From Hymenolepis diminuta (Eukaryota; Platyhelminthes; Cestoda; Cyclophyllidea; Hymenolepididae), in contig CAADRB010000031.1 of the NCBI GenBank assembly GCA_900708905.1, forward strand, positions 945,770 to 1,009,769: a DNA stretch of 64,000 bases, in the 5' to 3' direction. Below the pieces are notes generated by a model. It had not been told where the DNA came from, made no database searches, and saw nothing but the letters and a program-made list of their open reading frames with translations. A program made the position numbers and the translations under genes. Positions 1-11,900 of this stretch are shown here, piece after piece (position 1 is the first letter of the stretch; the number at the start of each line of letters is the position of its first letter).

Positions 1-485
1 AATTGAATTTTTCACCCTGGTGAAAGTTTTTGCATTAGAGAAAAATCAAAGACACTCTTGTTCTTCTGGGTGCTTCAGTTTGTGTAAGAGTCATTTTGCA
101 CGCATTAAACGATTTTCTTGAGTTGTTTTGTCCACATAAACTGACGACCTCGCCTAAGAACGTATGATTTGTATCCGAGGTCTCGATGAACAACATTCCT
201 TGCATATTGTTGTTCCTTCAGACACTTGAAGGTCTTTGGCAAGGTGTCGTGCATTGACTTTCCAGGATTTTCGTCCATCACGTCATACACTCTTCTCACA
301 AATTCAGGTGTTCTGAGTGAGTGAGTCAGGAGAGCGTTGACAATGCTGTTTTCATCCCCATTGTTTTCATTCACCTCCTTTTTAACCTTGCAAACGAAAG
401 ATCTGGCGACTTTTAGAAATCTCGCAATTTTCAAATTCCTGTGTTTTGCTTTTATAGACACTATTATAGCGTGTCCTCTCATTCC
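1..485 (-). pseudogene. Mariner-type transposase remnant (N-terminal and central part)
   Basis: Reading the minus strand from 482 to 105 gives an open frame with a helix-turn-helix region typical of Tc1/mariner transposases (KIARFLKVARSFVCKVKKEV). A second conserved block follows, containing DENPGKSM, then RNVVHRDLGYKSYVLRRGRQ. Between 104 and 1 the similarity continues in another frame (LKHPEEQECL, a TGA where Trp is expected, then a block resembling the catalytic-domain start). The copy is therefore frameshifted and carries at least one stop. It is cut by the window edge, so the C-terminal catalytic residues and the terminal repeats cannot be judged. It lies in or just 3' of the CLEC16A exons and belongs to a different mariner lineage from the copy at 23.4 kb. 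Confidence 0.8.
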
Positions 486-715
486 ATTAGTTATAGGACT
501 ATCAGCAATAGGATCCTCTGATATAAAAAATGCATCAATTATTATCGGGTTAGTTTAAATTACAAAAATATAACTTTTTTCAAATGCCTTGCCCATCGTC
601 TATGATGTATTTGAATAAATTATAATAATTTCATCAAAAGAAACTTTAAAAAGAGGCAAATATTAACTTCATTAAGTTAACTTCAATGGTAAGTTGATTG
701 AAATATGAAAAACAC

Positions 716-3310
716 AGGGTGAGCGGAGAGGAAAGATCATCATGTAGTAACAGATCGATCATCTCTTTATATCCCATCATTGCTAAAAGAGAAACAGTAC
801 ATATTGTTCTGAGCTGAGAAGAGAAGTAGGACTCTGAAACTCATTGACTAAGCCTGTCTCCTCAAAGTATTTTCTCCCTTAGTTTTAATTCTGCATCCGC
901 TTGTCCAAATAGTATAATGTACACTAACCGTATTAACAGACAGATATTGCTTACTACTCACTACCATACCGTAAAGCAACATTGATTATCCAACTTCATA
1001 AATCAAGCAATATTCGAGTAAAGTAACAGACCAATTTGTATACTGACCTTTGGAGGATGACGTTTAGTAAGAGAATGCACGTAAAGGGGTAGAAAGAGAC
1101 GCCGCAAGAGGATTAGGCACAACACATTGGTGAGATCAGTTACTCCAAGGGTGAAGATATCATCGATGTAGTGTAGATGGTCACTTGTCTCCGCCACTAA
1201 ATCCTCGATGCGACCTCTATTCGCCCTGCTGAAATAAGACAAGAAAATCGTGTTTGGCTAGGAAGTTAACAAATCCAGTTACTTTTTAGTAATGGCCTTA
1301 GCATATAACGCCTAATTTTATCAACCAAGCCGCAACTTCTGCAGGCCCCAATTTTTGCTCCAAAGTTAAATGTAGACAAGAAATCAGACTTATTATAATT
1401 CAGTAAAATGATGTACAGATTTTATAGCTGATGGGAAGATAAAGAGGGGACTCGACTGCATTAAATCGTATTTTTTTAGAAAACTTGGATTGCTCCTAAA
1501 GGCTGGCAAATAGACAACTGATTCTCCAAACCAGTGATTTATTGTGCATCAAGAAAATATAAAGGAGAGCGAGGATAAGCGATTAAAAATGAAGAAACAC
1601 TGCGAGAATAGATAGACACATAAAATTGACAGTCTAGAGTAGCTTAGTACCTTGTCGATTGCGCAAAAAAAAACACATTTTCTGCACAAAATCCAAAGAG
1701 ATGTTCGTTTCAGCCTTTGTGATAGCCTCAGCACTATCTTGATAAATAGAATGTAAGCAATTGAAGTCATATCACCCCCAAAGAAGGTGATAAATTTGGA
1801 ATATTAAGGATAAAAAACTTATTGATAATAGACAATATATTGGAAGAAAAACATTATACAAACTTATCGGAGTCAGAATTCATAAAACTGACGCTCATAG
1901 GTGCATACCCAGTGATGCTGATAGTCAACTGATGGCTAATTCCAGTTAATAAGAGTGATCCCAGATCATCTTATCTCCACCTCATTCCCTCTACGCAAGT
2001 CAAGCATTGTTAACACTTCCTTTAAAGGCCTTGGGAATTTTTAGTATCAATACAGGGAGAAACCGGAAGTATACCTAATATAAATATTATTAGAAAAGAA
2101 TAGATCAAATATAACAAAAAATATCTGGAATTTTCATACAAAATGTAGGATGGTATAGTGAAATTAACAAATTCTGAACATACCAAAGGGGAAATCCACT
2201 TTTAGTAATTAACGTTAAGTAAAATGATAAAATTAAGGAAATAGACACTGAGTACGTGGTGAGGAATAACTGACGCACTCAAAAAGAACTAGTAATCTTA
2301 CCGATTAGTCAGACAGAAGAAATCGTTGATTGCAAATGCTGTTCGTCGAACTTCCTCTGTCAAATGTGAAAAGTATGGAACAGATGTATGCGCATATACA
2401 TAGAGAAGACAAGCCTCATTTCGAACTAAAATGATTCAGACAATCCAAATAGGTGAAATTGATCCTGTATTTCATTATATCAATGAGATCTACAAATACC
2501 TTTGAAAATATTCAGAGTGATAGTCCTCACGGCGATTCTGACCATAGTTTCAGAATGATAAAAGAGCTCCAAGGCCTTCTGATAAAGTGGAAAACTGGAA
2601 GTCGCTTCATCAAAAAAGAAATTTATGGTATCGTCATTTACACGAAAAGAAAGGGACTTAAGAAAAGCGACGTAGTATCCGACAATCTCTTCATCAGAGA
2701 AGTCAAATTCGTGCAAAATAATGTTATTCGCGTGGTTCTGGGAAAGAAGATAATCTAGACGAATAAAATGTATTAATAAAACTCACAAATTGCTCGATTG
2801 TTAGTAAGATTCTCAAAGAGAATATTAAGAGATTGCAGCAATTGAATGCATATACTATTATCCTTTTCCCGGCGATCTAGGTAACTAACAAGCAATTCCA
2901 GAGCATTCTGTTCCCAGAAAAAACTATATATATAAGTGAATAAAAAGATGTTTATGCTATCGTACTCCATAATAGACCCATCGTTTTGATCTCCCCAAAC
3001 AATTATTTCGGAGAAAAGACGAAGACTCTCAACAACCTCATCTACGTGGCAATCTGAGGAAATGCAATTCTTTTGTAGGATATTATACAGGTATCTAAAA
3101 GCAAAAAATATTCATTTTTACTATTTTCCCATTAAACATACAGCGAAAATTATCAAAAAGGCCACAAACTTTCGTCAAATAATTGAAAAGCGATTAGAAT
3201 CTTACTAAATCCATGTAAGGGTAATACTATCATTAGTTCAGAATGTAACTAACTTTAAGTATTCAAGAGAATGAAGCTTTTTAGAACTCGGTAAACCAGC
3301 ATTCTTTGAC
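716..3310 (-). CDS. CLEC16A: CLEC16A/Ema orthologue, 5' part, multi-exon, runs off the left edge
   Basis: CLEC16A (Drosophila Ema) is an endosomal/autophagy protein; in mammals it acts with Nrdp1 in mitophagy. Exons on the minus strand: 3254-3310 (KKLHSLEYLK), 2966-3094 (LYNILQKN, IIVWGDQND), 2787-2923 (CIQLLQSLNILFEN), 2500-2754 (HEFDFSDEEIVGYYVAFLKS, ETMVRIAVRTITLN), 2302-2425 (TSVPYFSHL), 1048-1228 (EDLVAETSDHLHY, RRLFLPLYV). A tentative exon is 716-782 (KEMIDLLLHDDLSSPL). Together these cover most of the FPL domain, with phases continuous through the first six. Introns of 32 bp (2755-2786) and 42 bp (2924-2965) are solid because both sides align to the family without a gap. The exon holding the start codon must lie 5' of 3310 and was not found. 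Exon 1048-1228 could end further 3'. The C-terminal half is outside the window. Confidence 0.9.
1860..2060. repeat. Dispersed repeat fragment, related to 55724-55870
   Basis: The stretch around 1903-1925 (ACCCAGTGATG followed by GATAGTC) recurs at about 55746-55765 inside a CWC27 intron, with weaker similarity on both sides. It lies in a CLEC16A intron. No coding capacity is visible. The family is not identified and the borders are approximate. Confidence 0.35.
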
Positions 3311-4479
3311 CTAGAAAACATTATTTGCACGACTAATCGCTTATTAGCCAATCAAACATCAGCAATGACTTAACCAATGTAATCGTAACCATTCAATTTC
3401 TCTATTATTGATCGAAATTGTGCAAATATTAATTAATGATGTCAATTTTTATTAAAATATTTGATTATAAAATGGTCTGTTTATTGTCATAACATGAGTA
3501 AGTAATATAAGGTAATACTGTATTATTAGTTATGGATTTCTCTTCAAATTGACTCATGCATCTTATTCATAAAATTAATCTTGGGTGGAAAATCATAATT
3601 TTAAACCGATCGATATTATATACGCGTTGTATTTTTTACTTTCATGAAGTTTTCTGTAATGTACTGATTACTTATTCCCATTACTGTTATTATTTTTCTT
3701 CGCGTTTATTCTATAGATTGATCTCTGTTCTTAAATATTTTTATTACGTAATACGGCAGATGAGGCCAAAACTTTATTTGAGCGGCTTTCGCATTAAATG
3801 CCTTTGTAAGGATGTTTCATTTATATTCTCTAATTATCATAGCTAGTTGCTAAGGTAATTATTAATTCAATTTTTGCAGATAATCTCAAGGCATCTTACC
3901 AATTCTAAACGTTGACTTGTTGTGGAGAGTAATTTGAAATAAGGGTGTTAGTGGTAACTTGTTGTCTTTGAAACTAGAGATTCAGTCTAAGCTGTCATCC
4001 TTCTAACTTGCTTCGATTCGAACCACACAACATGAAGATGGATAGTAGCAAGCTGAGCTTATTTTATAAGGACCAGAAATCATTCGAGAGAAAGAGACTG
4101 TTTTGGAGCTCGATGTGTATGTGGCAGAGGACAAAATCATTTTAGATAAAAATGAGACAATTTTGGAACAAAAGAATTAAAGTACGGATAAATAATTTGC
4201 AATACTGACTGCATTAACTCAAATTGAGACAGTTAGCAAGAATTGATTGATGTTTTGGCAGGGGGAGGAATTCAATGTTCGCTCAATTAATTTATGACTT
4301 CAAAGGGATAAACTTTATCACTACAGCCTCTCTTTTACGTCAACCATGTCCTGTCATAGATGTCTCCATAAGATGATTTTTAGCAGTATTTACATATTTG
4401 GATTGCCTGAGTAGGTTTCTGATAGGATCTAGGCACTGAACAATTAGATTTATTTAGTAATTGCAGAAAAAATGAATCA
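3311..4479. other. Spacer upstream of the CLEC16A exons, no assignable gene
   Basis: AT-rich sequence without a convincing exon. The missing CLEC16A start exon must lie here or beyond the Gypsy remnant. The open frame at 3556-3846 (+) is low-complexity and has no recognisable domain. Confidence 0.4.
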
Positions 4480-5670
4480 ATTGGACCACTAAGGGTGACT
4501 CCAAAAAGCTAATCTTGCTGCGTAACGGTTAAGATTGTCCTTGATAACAGCTTGAATACCAAGAAGGAACAATGGAAGGACTTCTGTCCATCAATCGTTT
4601 GCACTGAGCTGGTTATGGAAACGCTCCATCAAACCGTCACCTTGTGGATGATTTGCTGACATAGAGATCGGAGTATTGTCAAGCAAATTAGTAAGCTCAG
4701 AAAAGAGGCGAGACAGAAACTACATTCCAAATTCGGTAGCTATGGTTGAAGACACACCCAATATATAGAAATTCATTACTCCAAGATAGTTCTGGGGTGG
4801 TTCCAGAAGCCAAGCCAGGCATAGGCAAAACGTCTTGCCATCGAAACAAATGGCCAACAGAGGTTAGATAAATGAAAATGTTAGAGGGTGGGAAGGTATC
4901 AAAAGTATTAATATGTTCGTGATCAAACCTTATATCGAGCAGTGAGAGTGTTCTAAAAGACATCTTGGTACTTTTGTTAACCTTCGATCACTTGCATGCT
5001 TTCATCCAATTTTCAATGTCTTTGTGATAAGAAGGCCTGACATAACGATCCCAACGAGTTCGATAGTTGCAGGTGAAGTAGCACTAATTCCAAGTTAGTT
5101 AGACTTAGAGACATCCCCTTTTAATCTAATGACCTTAACGGCTAACAAGAAGCGACAAATTTTCTTAGATCAGAAACTAAAAGAGAGTTGAGATGAACTA
5201 ATAGTGTATTCGACGGCTGTAGATGAAAGAGCGAGTTATAGTGAGGAGAGCTAGTTTACACATCTAAGCTGTGCGTGCAAACTAATAAATCACTCTTAGA
5301 GGAGCTACCTGATTTTGTTACCTTTGTGAGGCCTGCAGTTGTTTAGGCTGAGGAGACATGACCCATCATATAATGACGTACACATGTTTGCCTGAGTGGG
5401 AGAGCCAGTGAAAGGACTTGAAAATCCGACTGCGGAAGGGTTTGGGGACACTGCTATCAGTCAATTTTGGCTAGGAACCAAGTTTGAGGAGTTTGACCTC
5501 CCCGATTCTTGGAAAGCTGGGAGTGTCAATTACACTGTCAACCATATCTGCCAATGACTGTATTAAGTTTTCGTTGCATCGATCAAGAAAGGTTACGTAT
5601 ATGATGGGAGCTTGAAAAAGAAGAAAGCTTCCATAACTCGGTATCGAATGACTCCTAGGACTCAAGCTAT
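4480..5670 (-). mobile_element. Decayed Ty3/Gypsy-type retrotransposon: gag fragment and integrase
   Basis: On the minus strand, 5665-5471 encodes a short gag-like piece (ENLIQSLADMVDSV). From about 5060 to 4480 comes an integrase. It opens with a HHCC-like segment (YVRPSYHKDIENWMKACK), continues with the catalytic-core start (RFDHEHINTFDTF, TSVGHLFRWQD), and ends with ANHPQGDGLMERFHNQLS and WTEVLPLFLLGIQAV. Stops and frame changes interrupt the frame, including TGA for an expected Trp before TEVLP. Protease, reverse transcriptase and RNase H are absent between the two pieces, so the internal part is deleted. The order gag then integrase on the minus strand is that of one ancestral element. 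No long terminal repeats were found. It sits between URB1 and CLEC16A. Confidence 0.7.
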
Positions 5671-5960
5671 TTCAACCTTGTTTTCAATGAGATCGGACAT
5701 AGATATTCATCAAAATAATGGGGTGTCTTTCAGAGTCACCTCCGAACTGTTTTAGCGACAAGGATAACCTGACTTATTCTTTCTATGCGACTCGTTCCAC
5801 ATTACGAGAGATCACATCAAAACTCACCTCTATATTATTTCAACGTTGATAAATCAATGGCACTAGCAAGCAATTCTAATGACATTTCTGAGCATTTCAA
5901 TCTAGCCAGATAGAAGTAGAAAAGAATAGTTTTCATACACAACAATTTACTCGATTTTGT

Positions 5961-5966
5961 TTTATT
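5961..5966 (-). terminator. Polyadenylation signal of URB1
   Basis: AATAAA on the minus strand, 17 bases after the inferred URB1 stop codon at 5983-5985. Spacing is short but normal for a compact 3' UTR. Confidence 0.6.
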
Positions 5967-5982
5967 TTATATACACATAGCA

Positions 5983-8900
5983 TCAAGCAGTAATTCGCCT
6001 GATTTTACGTTGCTTGAAGGTTGATTCATCGTGAACTCTCCTACAAAACAAAAAAAAATTAGATAAAACACGTTGTACGATACGTAAGAAAATAAATAAA
6101 TAAACAACCTGAAATTTTCACAAAGGAGACGTAGTATTAGTACGGCGGGGGATTCTGCTTTTCCTTCCTTCGAGTTTTCAAAAGCACTTCTCATTTGCTC
6201 GATTATTGTGAGGAAAAAACATAAAAAAGGAGCATGTCTAGAAGAGAGAAAGATCGATTAAAAAATATCTTCAACATGGGGAATAATTTAAACATGAAAT
6301 GAGAACTTACTTTGTAGTGAGAGCATGTCTGTAAAGGAAGAGAGGGAAAGCGTGGAAACGAGTCAGAGCATGGCAGGCTCGAGGAATTCTTGTGGTTGCC
6401 GTAAAGAGACGCAGAATTTGAATCTAAAAGCATGATAAAAAACAAGACACATCGCTACTGAAGATTGTTCAGTTGAACTAAGAAGTCGTTTCATCATGAA
6501 AAGTCAAAAACACAATTTACCCCATTAATGCGCTGGCTTAAGAAATCAGACTAAGTTGTTTTTAGACAGAATTCTTAACTTATAATAAAATCACAAGTAT
6601 AGAACAAAATGAAATTTAAAACAATTTGCTATTACTTGAGTTATGAGGTATCAATGACACCTTTGCTCTGACCAGGCTGCCATAGATATGACAACCAACA
6701 ACGCTGATTCCCGTTTCTAAAACCAGAATTCCCTAACTCAAGGGAATTAGAGGAAAAGCAGTAAAGTGCGAAACTGCTGAGAGTATGCAAATGTTCCCCG
6801 CAAAGCAATGTTTTTATACTATTAATGGGATCTCGATATAAACATGGACTTCAAGTGATCAATTCTTGATCTCCTAAAGTCAAAGATAGTTAAAACTCCA
6901 TATCAAAATGTCGTCCACAACATTGACATCAGTTTCAATGAGCCGCCTTAAAGGATCTCTTTACGGAAGCAACATAAATAACAACATATTCCTCTAGTAA
7001 GCAGGAAAGTAAAGGTCCTGAATCACATGGACCAAACCTCTCGAACTTTTACCCAAAATAATAACCTTATGGCTATGCGTCTACTTGTCCAAGCAATATG
7101 ATATATACTTGCTTTACAAATAGACGAACACGGTATTGTAATTACTTATGTATACACCCACTTTTATAAGAGTGGTTAGGAAAGTGACTTCAGATGTACC
7201 GAGGGTACCGAATTAGCTAAATGGAAATGAGAGAACGCGAGTTTCGCCTTTGCAGAAAAGCTCTACATACATGAACGCTATCAGAAAAGCCGTAGAAATA
7301 CTTTCATCAGAAAAAAAAAATAGCCATAGGTAAAATTAAATGGCTGAATTCGGAAATGCACTATTATGAAGATTGCATAGACTATCGAAATTGGCGATAA
7401 CATACTTGAGTAGATGTATCAATAGCAGGATCGGAGTAAAGTAGAAGGGCATATTTGTACACACGGGACTTTTCCAATAGAAGATAATCCGAGGTGTCAT
7501 TCACACTGTCGGCACACAGTTTAAATATCCACTGGCGCTCCACGCGAAACTATCAAACATACAAAAAAAACATGATGTCGATTGAATTCCAACAAAGCCT
7601 CCTGATATATAAGGGGGTTGACATGGAACTTACGTCTTTATGAACAGAAAAGATCATTCGAATAAAATCTGGAACGGTATTCAAATCAATCGCAGGTTTT
7701 GCCAAGAATCTATTCCAAAGCACTTCGTACATTCTATGTTCTAAAGAGATAGGAAGAAAACTCATTATAATAGTAGTAATAGTAGCAGTTATGCGCAGAT
7801 AAATGCATTTCAGTGTATATTAACAAAATCAGACCATAAGACTCAGCTGCAATTTATAGACAGGAAACAAATCAGAGCAGATGAAGGGTTCAAGGTTTAT
7901 ATATAGGTGTTCCAACTTTGCTTGAATTCGATCATCATTTAGACTGATTACTGACTAATATATTCAGGACAATGTAAAAAGACCTGAAGGCCCTAGAGAA
8001 TAACTTTTGACTAGATCACATCTTAGTATATTGCATCCATTACATTTATTTAGAGATAACCGAGACGGGGGGAAGTCAATCATATTCAAATCGCGGTGTC
8101 GAAAAGGGAGTGTCATGCAAGCATCGTCATGGTGATTGATCCATCTATTCTCAGGTCACTTTGCACTATGTTAATGAAAACGAGGGGACCGGACTTATCA
8201 CTACCCAAACCTCCCCTTTCTCATGTCTCCAAATTGAGTGAATTAAAATAGTTATTAGTCTGTCGACAACAGTAATAGTATTATCATAATCGGTAAATAT
8301 ATCAGCTTTAACATGTTAGCCTTGGGAATTAAATGTAAACCTTAAGAAATAGGTTAGAGTATCACAACTTACGAGGTTTTGTGATCATCATCAACGAATT
8401 TATGAAGAAGTTTGCATGGACTCGAGTTAGCCTGAACGAAGTATCGGCTCGTGATCCAAAAAGGTACGAACTGCGCATCCCGCCACCCAATTCATTTGAG
8501 ATCTTACTCAAACTGTACCGCAGAGTATCCAACATGAAGTTTATCTACAACAATAAAAAACAATATCAATGTCTCAAACACCAGTAGACAGAGAGAGGTG
8601 GCTTAAGATATGCACTTGAACACGTTCGGGGAATTGTTTCATTGCCGCTATAGCCGGAGGAACAGAGGCCATTCTAGTTGGCTTCCACGCCTCCGAGAGC
8701 GCCTTAAATCGGGCAATGACAGATTTGGCAAAACCACGAATGCTACGAGAATAACTGGAGAGGGCACCGATTGCGTAGACTAAGCAATGGCGAGAGTAGA
8801 AACTGCGGAGATCTAAACTATTTGGATGCAGCTCCTCTTCCGGATCGTCTGTAAAGGGGACAGAAAATAAAATTGAATATGATAAATAGGCTCTACCTGT

Positions 8901-11900
8901 CACCAGGCTCTAATAATATATCTGTAAGACTAAACAGCATAAAAATAAAAACTGCATTTGTTAAGCTATTCCTTCTTTACGAAGTTTCTGCAATGCATTT
9001 GATTAAACAGGATTGAACGTCTTTTGGACTGTGTCCTAAGACTCACCTTGAGACAAGACTAGAGCCAAACTTTGATATGCAAAAAGTTTGGCAAAAGAAT
9101 TTCCTTTGAAGTCTTTCGCAACAAATCACCCATTATACTATGAGAAATGTCACCATATTATTATATATTCTAATAGACACTATATATTTATTATGTATTA
9201 TTATTCTTAAACTTCGAAAAATAAAATTGGGACTATAATCCTTTGGCAAATGTTTAAAGTAATATTCTGTGAAGAGATCGCCTATATATCTTAGTTTCTG
9301 ACTTCAATCGAACTTTAAAATTAATCACATAAGATGTAAAATTAAAAAAAAAAGAAAGACAGTCAACCTAAGTTTTTAAAGAAATATAATGGTACAATAT
9401 CGGGAAAGTGGAATAATTAAATATAGTTGAAAAAAGTGTAACTTAAATGAATATACCAGATAAGAGATAGTGAAGAAATTGTGGAAGAAGGAAGCACGGA
9501 TCGTATTGATTTGGATCTAATTGTTCTGTTTCAGGTGCATCTTCCCGACTCTAAACACAAAAAAAATAGAGATAAAACAGTAACAGCGACATTTACACCT
9601 TTTTTCTCTACTGCCACAAATTTAGAACTCAGTACATAAGGGATACTATCTCCCTCCTCCTTCCCCCTGCGACCAGGCAGCCGTTGTTGGCCATTTAGAG
9701 AAAAAAAATTTATTACTATACCTACTTATTAGTGTATCTAATCTCACTCGCTCTGACTTGAATTATCGGAACTTAGGGCGTAACGGCGATTGGTCCTAAT
9801 ATTTGACATCTCAGTAGGCGACAGAGAGCAATAACGAATGAACTTTCATCGTTTTCAATCAGTGAACATACCAGACAGCGTCGTGTAACAGGGAATTGAA
9901 GCGCACAGCTAAGGACCTTGTCCGCATCGAGGATACTCAAAAAAGCACCGGGAACGGGTTCACGTCTCAGTTGAGGTGCCTCCGAAAGGGTAGAGCCAAA
10001 AAGATAATTGTCCATCATTCTCGATCCCCACAGAACGCTCCGATTAGTCATACCCCTAAAGAAGAGAAAAATAGATAGGAAATTTTAGGCTTCTATCATT
10101 AATTATAAATCATATAAAAAATGGAAAGTTGCCAACTAGTCGATATAAAAGCTTTTAATACTAATATTCAACATGGGTTTGCGGAAATACAATGATGTTG
10201 AGCCACACGACTAGAGCTTTCCACTACTTCTATATACTAACCGTGAATCCCGTGACGGCTATACGTGGAACCATCACATGTCGCTAAATTGTCAACCTGT
10301 ACCACAAAGTCAAAACTAAGGACCTAAATACGTCCATTCGAACAAAGTAAAGAATGGCTGTTTTAGCGGTTTGTTTCACATAATTTAACAGACAGGTCAT
10401 AAACAAAGGGAATTTCTGTGACATACTCTGTGCTTGATTTAAAACAAGATACAAAGTTCCTATCCAATTAGAAGATGGTATATCAATAATAACGTTCGTT
10501 GATGTTATAGCGATCAACAAGCACGTCTACCAGATCATCGATGGCGAGCCCAGTAATGAGAAGGGCCAACAGTAGAAACTAATACTAATCATAAAGAGGA
10601 GTGAAACTAGTGCTATATTTTTATCAAATTGATTCATAGGTATCTTCCCTCTGCCCAAGACAAGTGTTGGAAAAGCCTGAATAAAGTAAAGAAGTAGTCG
10701 AGAAACTAAACACTCTGATTAACCCTTGCATTTATAAACTAGACAGGCTCTTGATTAAATTATATTCGATAACATCAATACTTCGAAAAACTAAATTTAA
10801 GGAATTTAGGTAAGCTGGATTATTTATTCTTATACTACACGGTGAAACAGACGATAATCAACCAATGAAAAGTTGACTTTTAACTCTAAAAAATGCCAGT
10901 TTTAAAGGTTTAAGACGTGAATGAGTAGGACTTCATCGAGTTTGCTCTCTAGAAAATGATACTTCACCGACTCTCCGTCTCTTTTACCAAATGGAAAGTG
11001 AATACTCTTAATTCTACCTCTTACAATTGCCATATTTACCAAGGCTTCAACATTTAAAAACTCACCAAGTACTAGCCGGGGAATGTCCACTTTGGTCCAA
11101 AATATTAAGAAGCTGCAAGCAGCGAAGATCTGGAGATAAACGAAATTTAGGGAACAAAGAGACAATCTTACCACAAAGTGAAAGACTGGCTTTATAAGAG
11201 GCTAAAAGCGCCGCTATAGATACATTCCTTGCCGTTGAATTCGGATCCGCTTCAGCCAGTGCCAGGAGCAAATTCAAAAATGCAGCTAAACAGGAAATAG
11301 AATCATTCAAAAAATAAGTGAGCGCACCTTTCAGTGGAAGTGTGGGAATAGAAATCTGTTCATCTCCTTCTTCCTGTTCAAAAATAGGCTTCTCGAAAAG
11401 AATACTCTTATACACAGCAGTGGTGCCAATTTTTATCGAAATAGCTTTCGGTGTCGGAAAAAATTCTTTACTGCCCTCCTTCCAATACTTCTTTGCAAGA
11501 ACTCGAAGGGCAGTTGCAAGGTGATTGAAAAGGATGATAGAACTTCGAGAAACATTATCCAGACATGCTACAGTAAAATCGGGCCACTTTTTGATCAGTT
11601 TCTTCTCACACCTCTTGGACATTTCCACACTGGGATCATTCACGATGTTCTGAAGTTCTTCAAAGCAAGAACGAAGTCCTATAAAAAGACGTTTATCTGA
11701 ACAATGAAACGACGCTTACTTTTTGATTGAGCAGATATCACTTCTTCTACTCGGGGGAGCCTTGAAATCTCCGTTTGCTCCTCCTTCACTTCTTCAACCA
11801 CTGCATCACCCTGTTCCTGGGTAGTCGGAAGAATTTGGGACTCCAAGAGAGCCAAATCTGTGTGCTCCATTTGAAGAGTTTTGTGGAATTTCTTACACCA

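Noticed and set aside
4005..4030. tRNA T-loop-like GATTCGAACC
   Set aside because: No acceptor or anticodon arms can be folded around it on either strand.
8381..8587. Plus-strand 68-codon ORF
   Set aside because: It is antisense to URB1 exon 8373-8544, whose minus-strand frame matches the family and joins its neighbours in phase.
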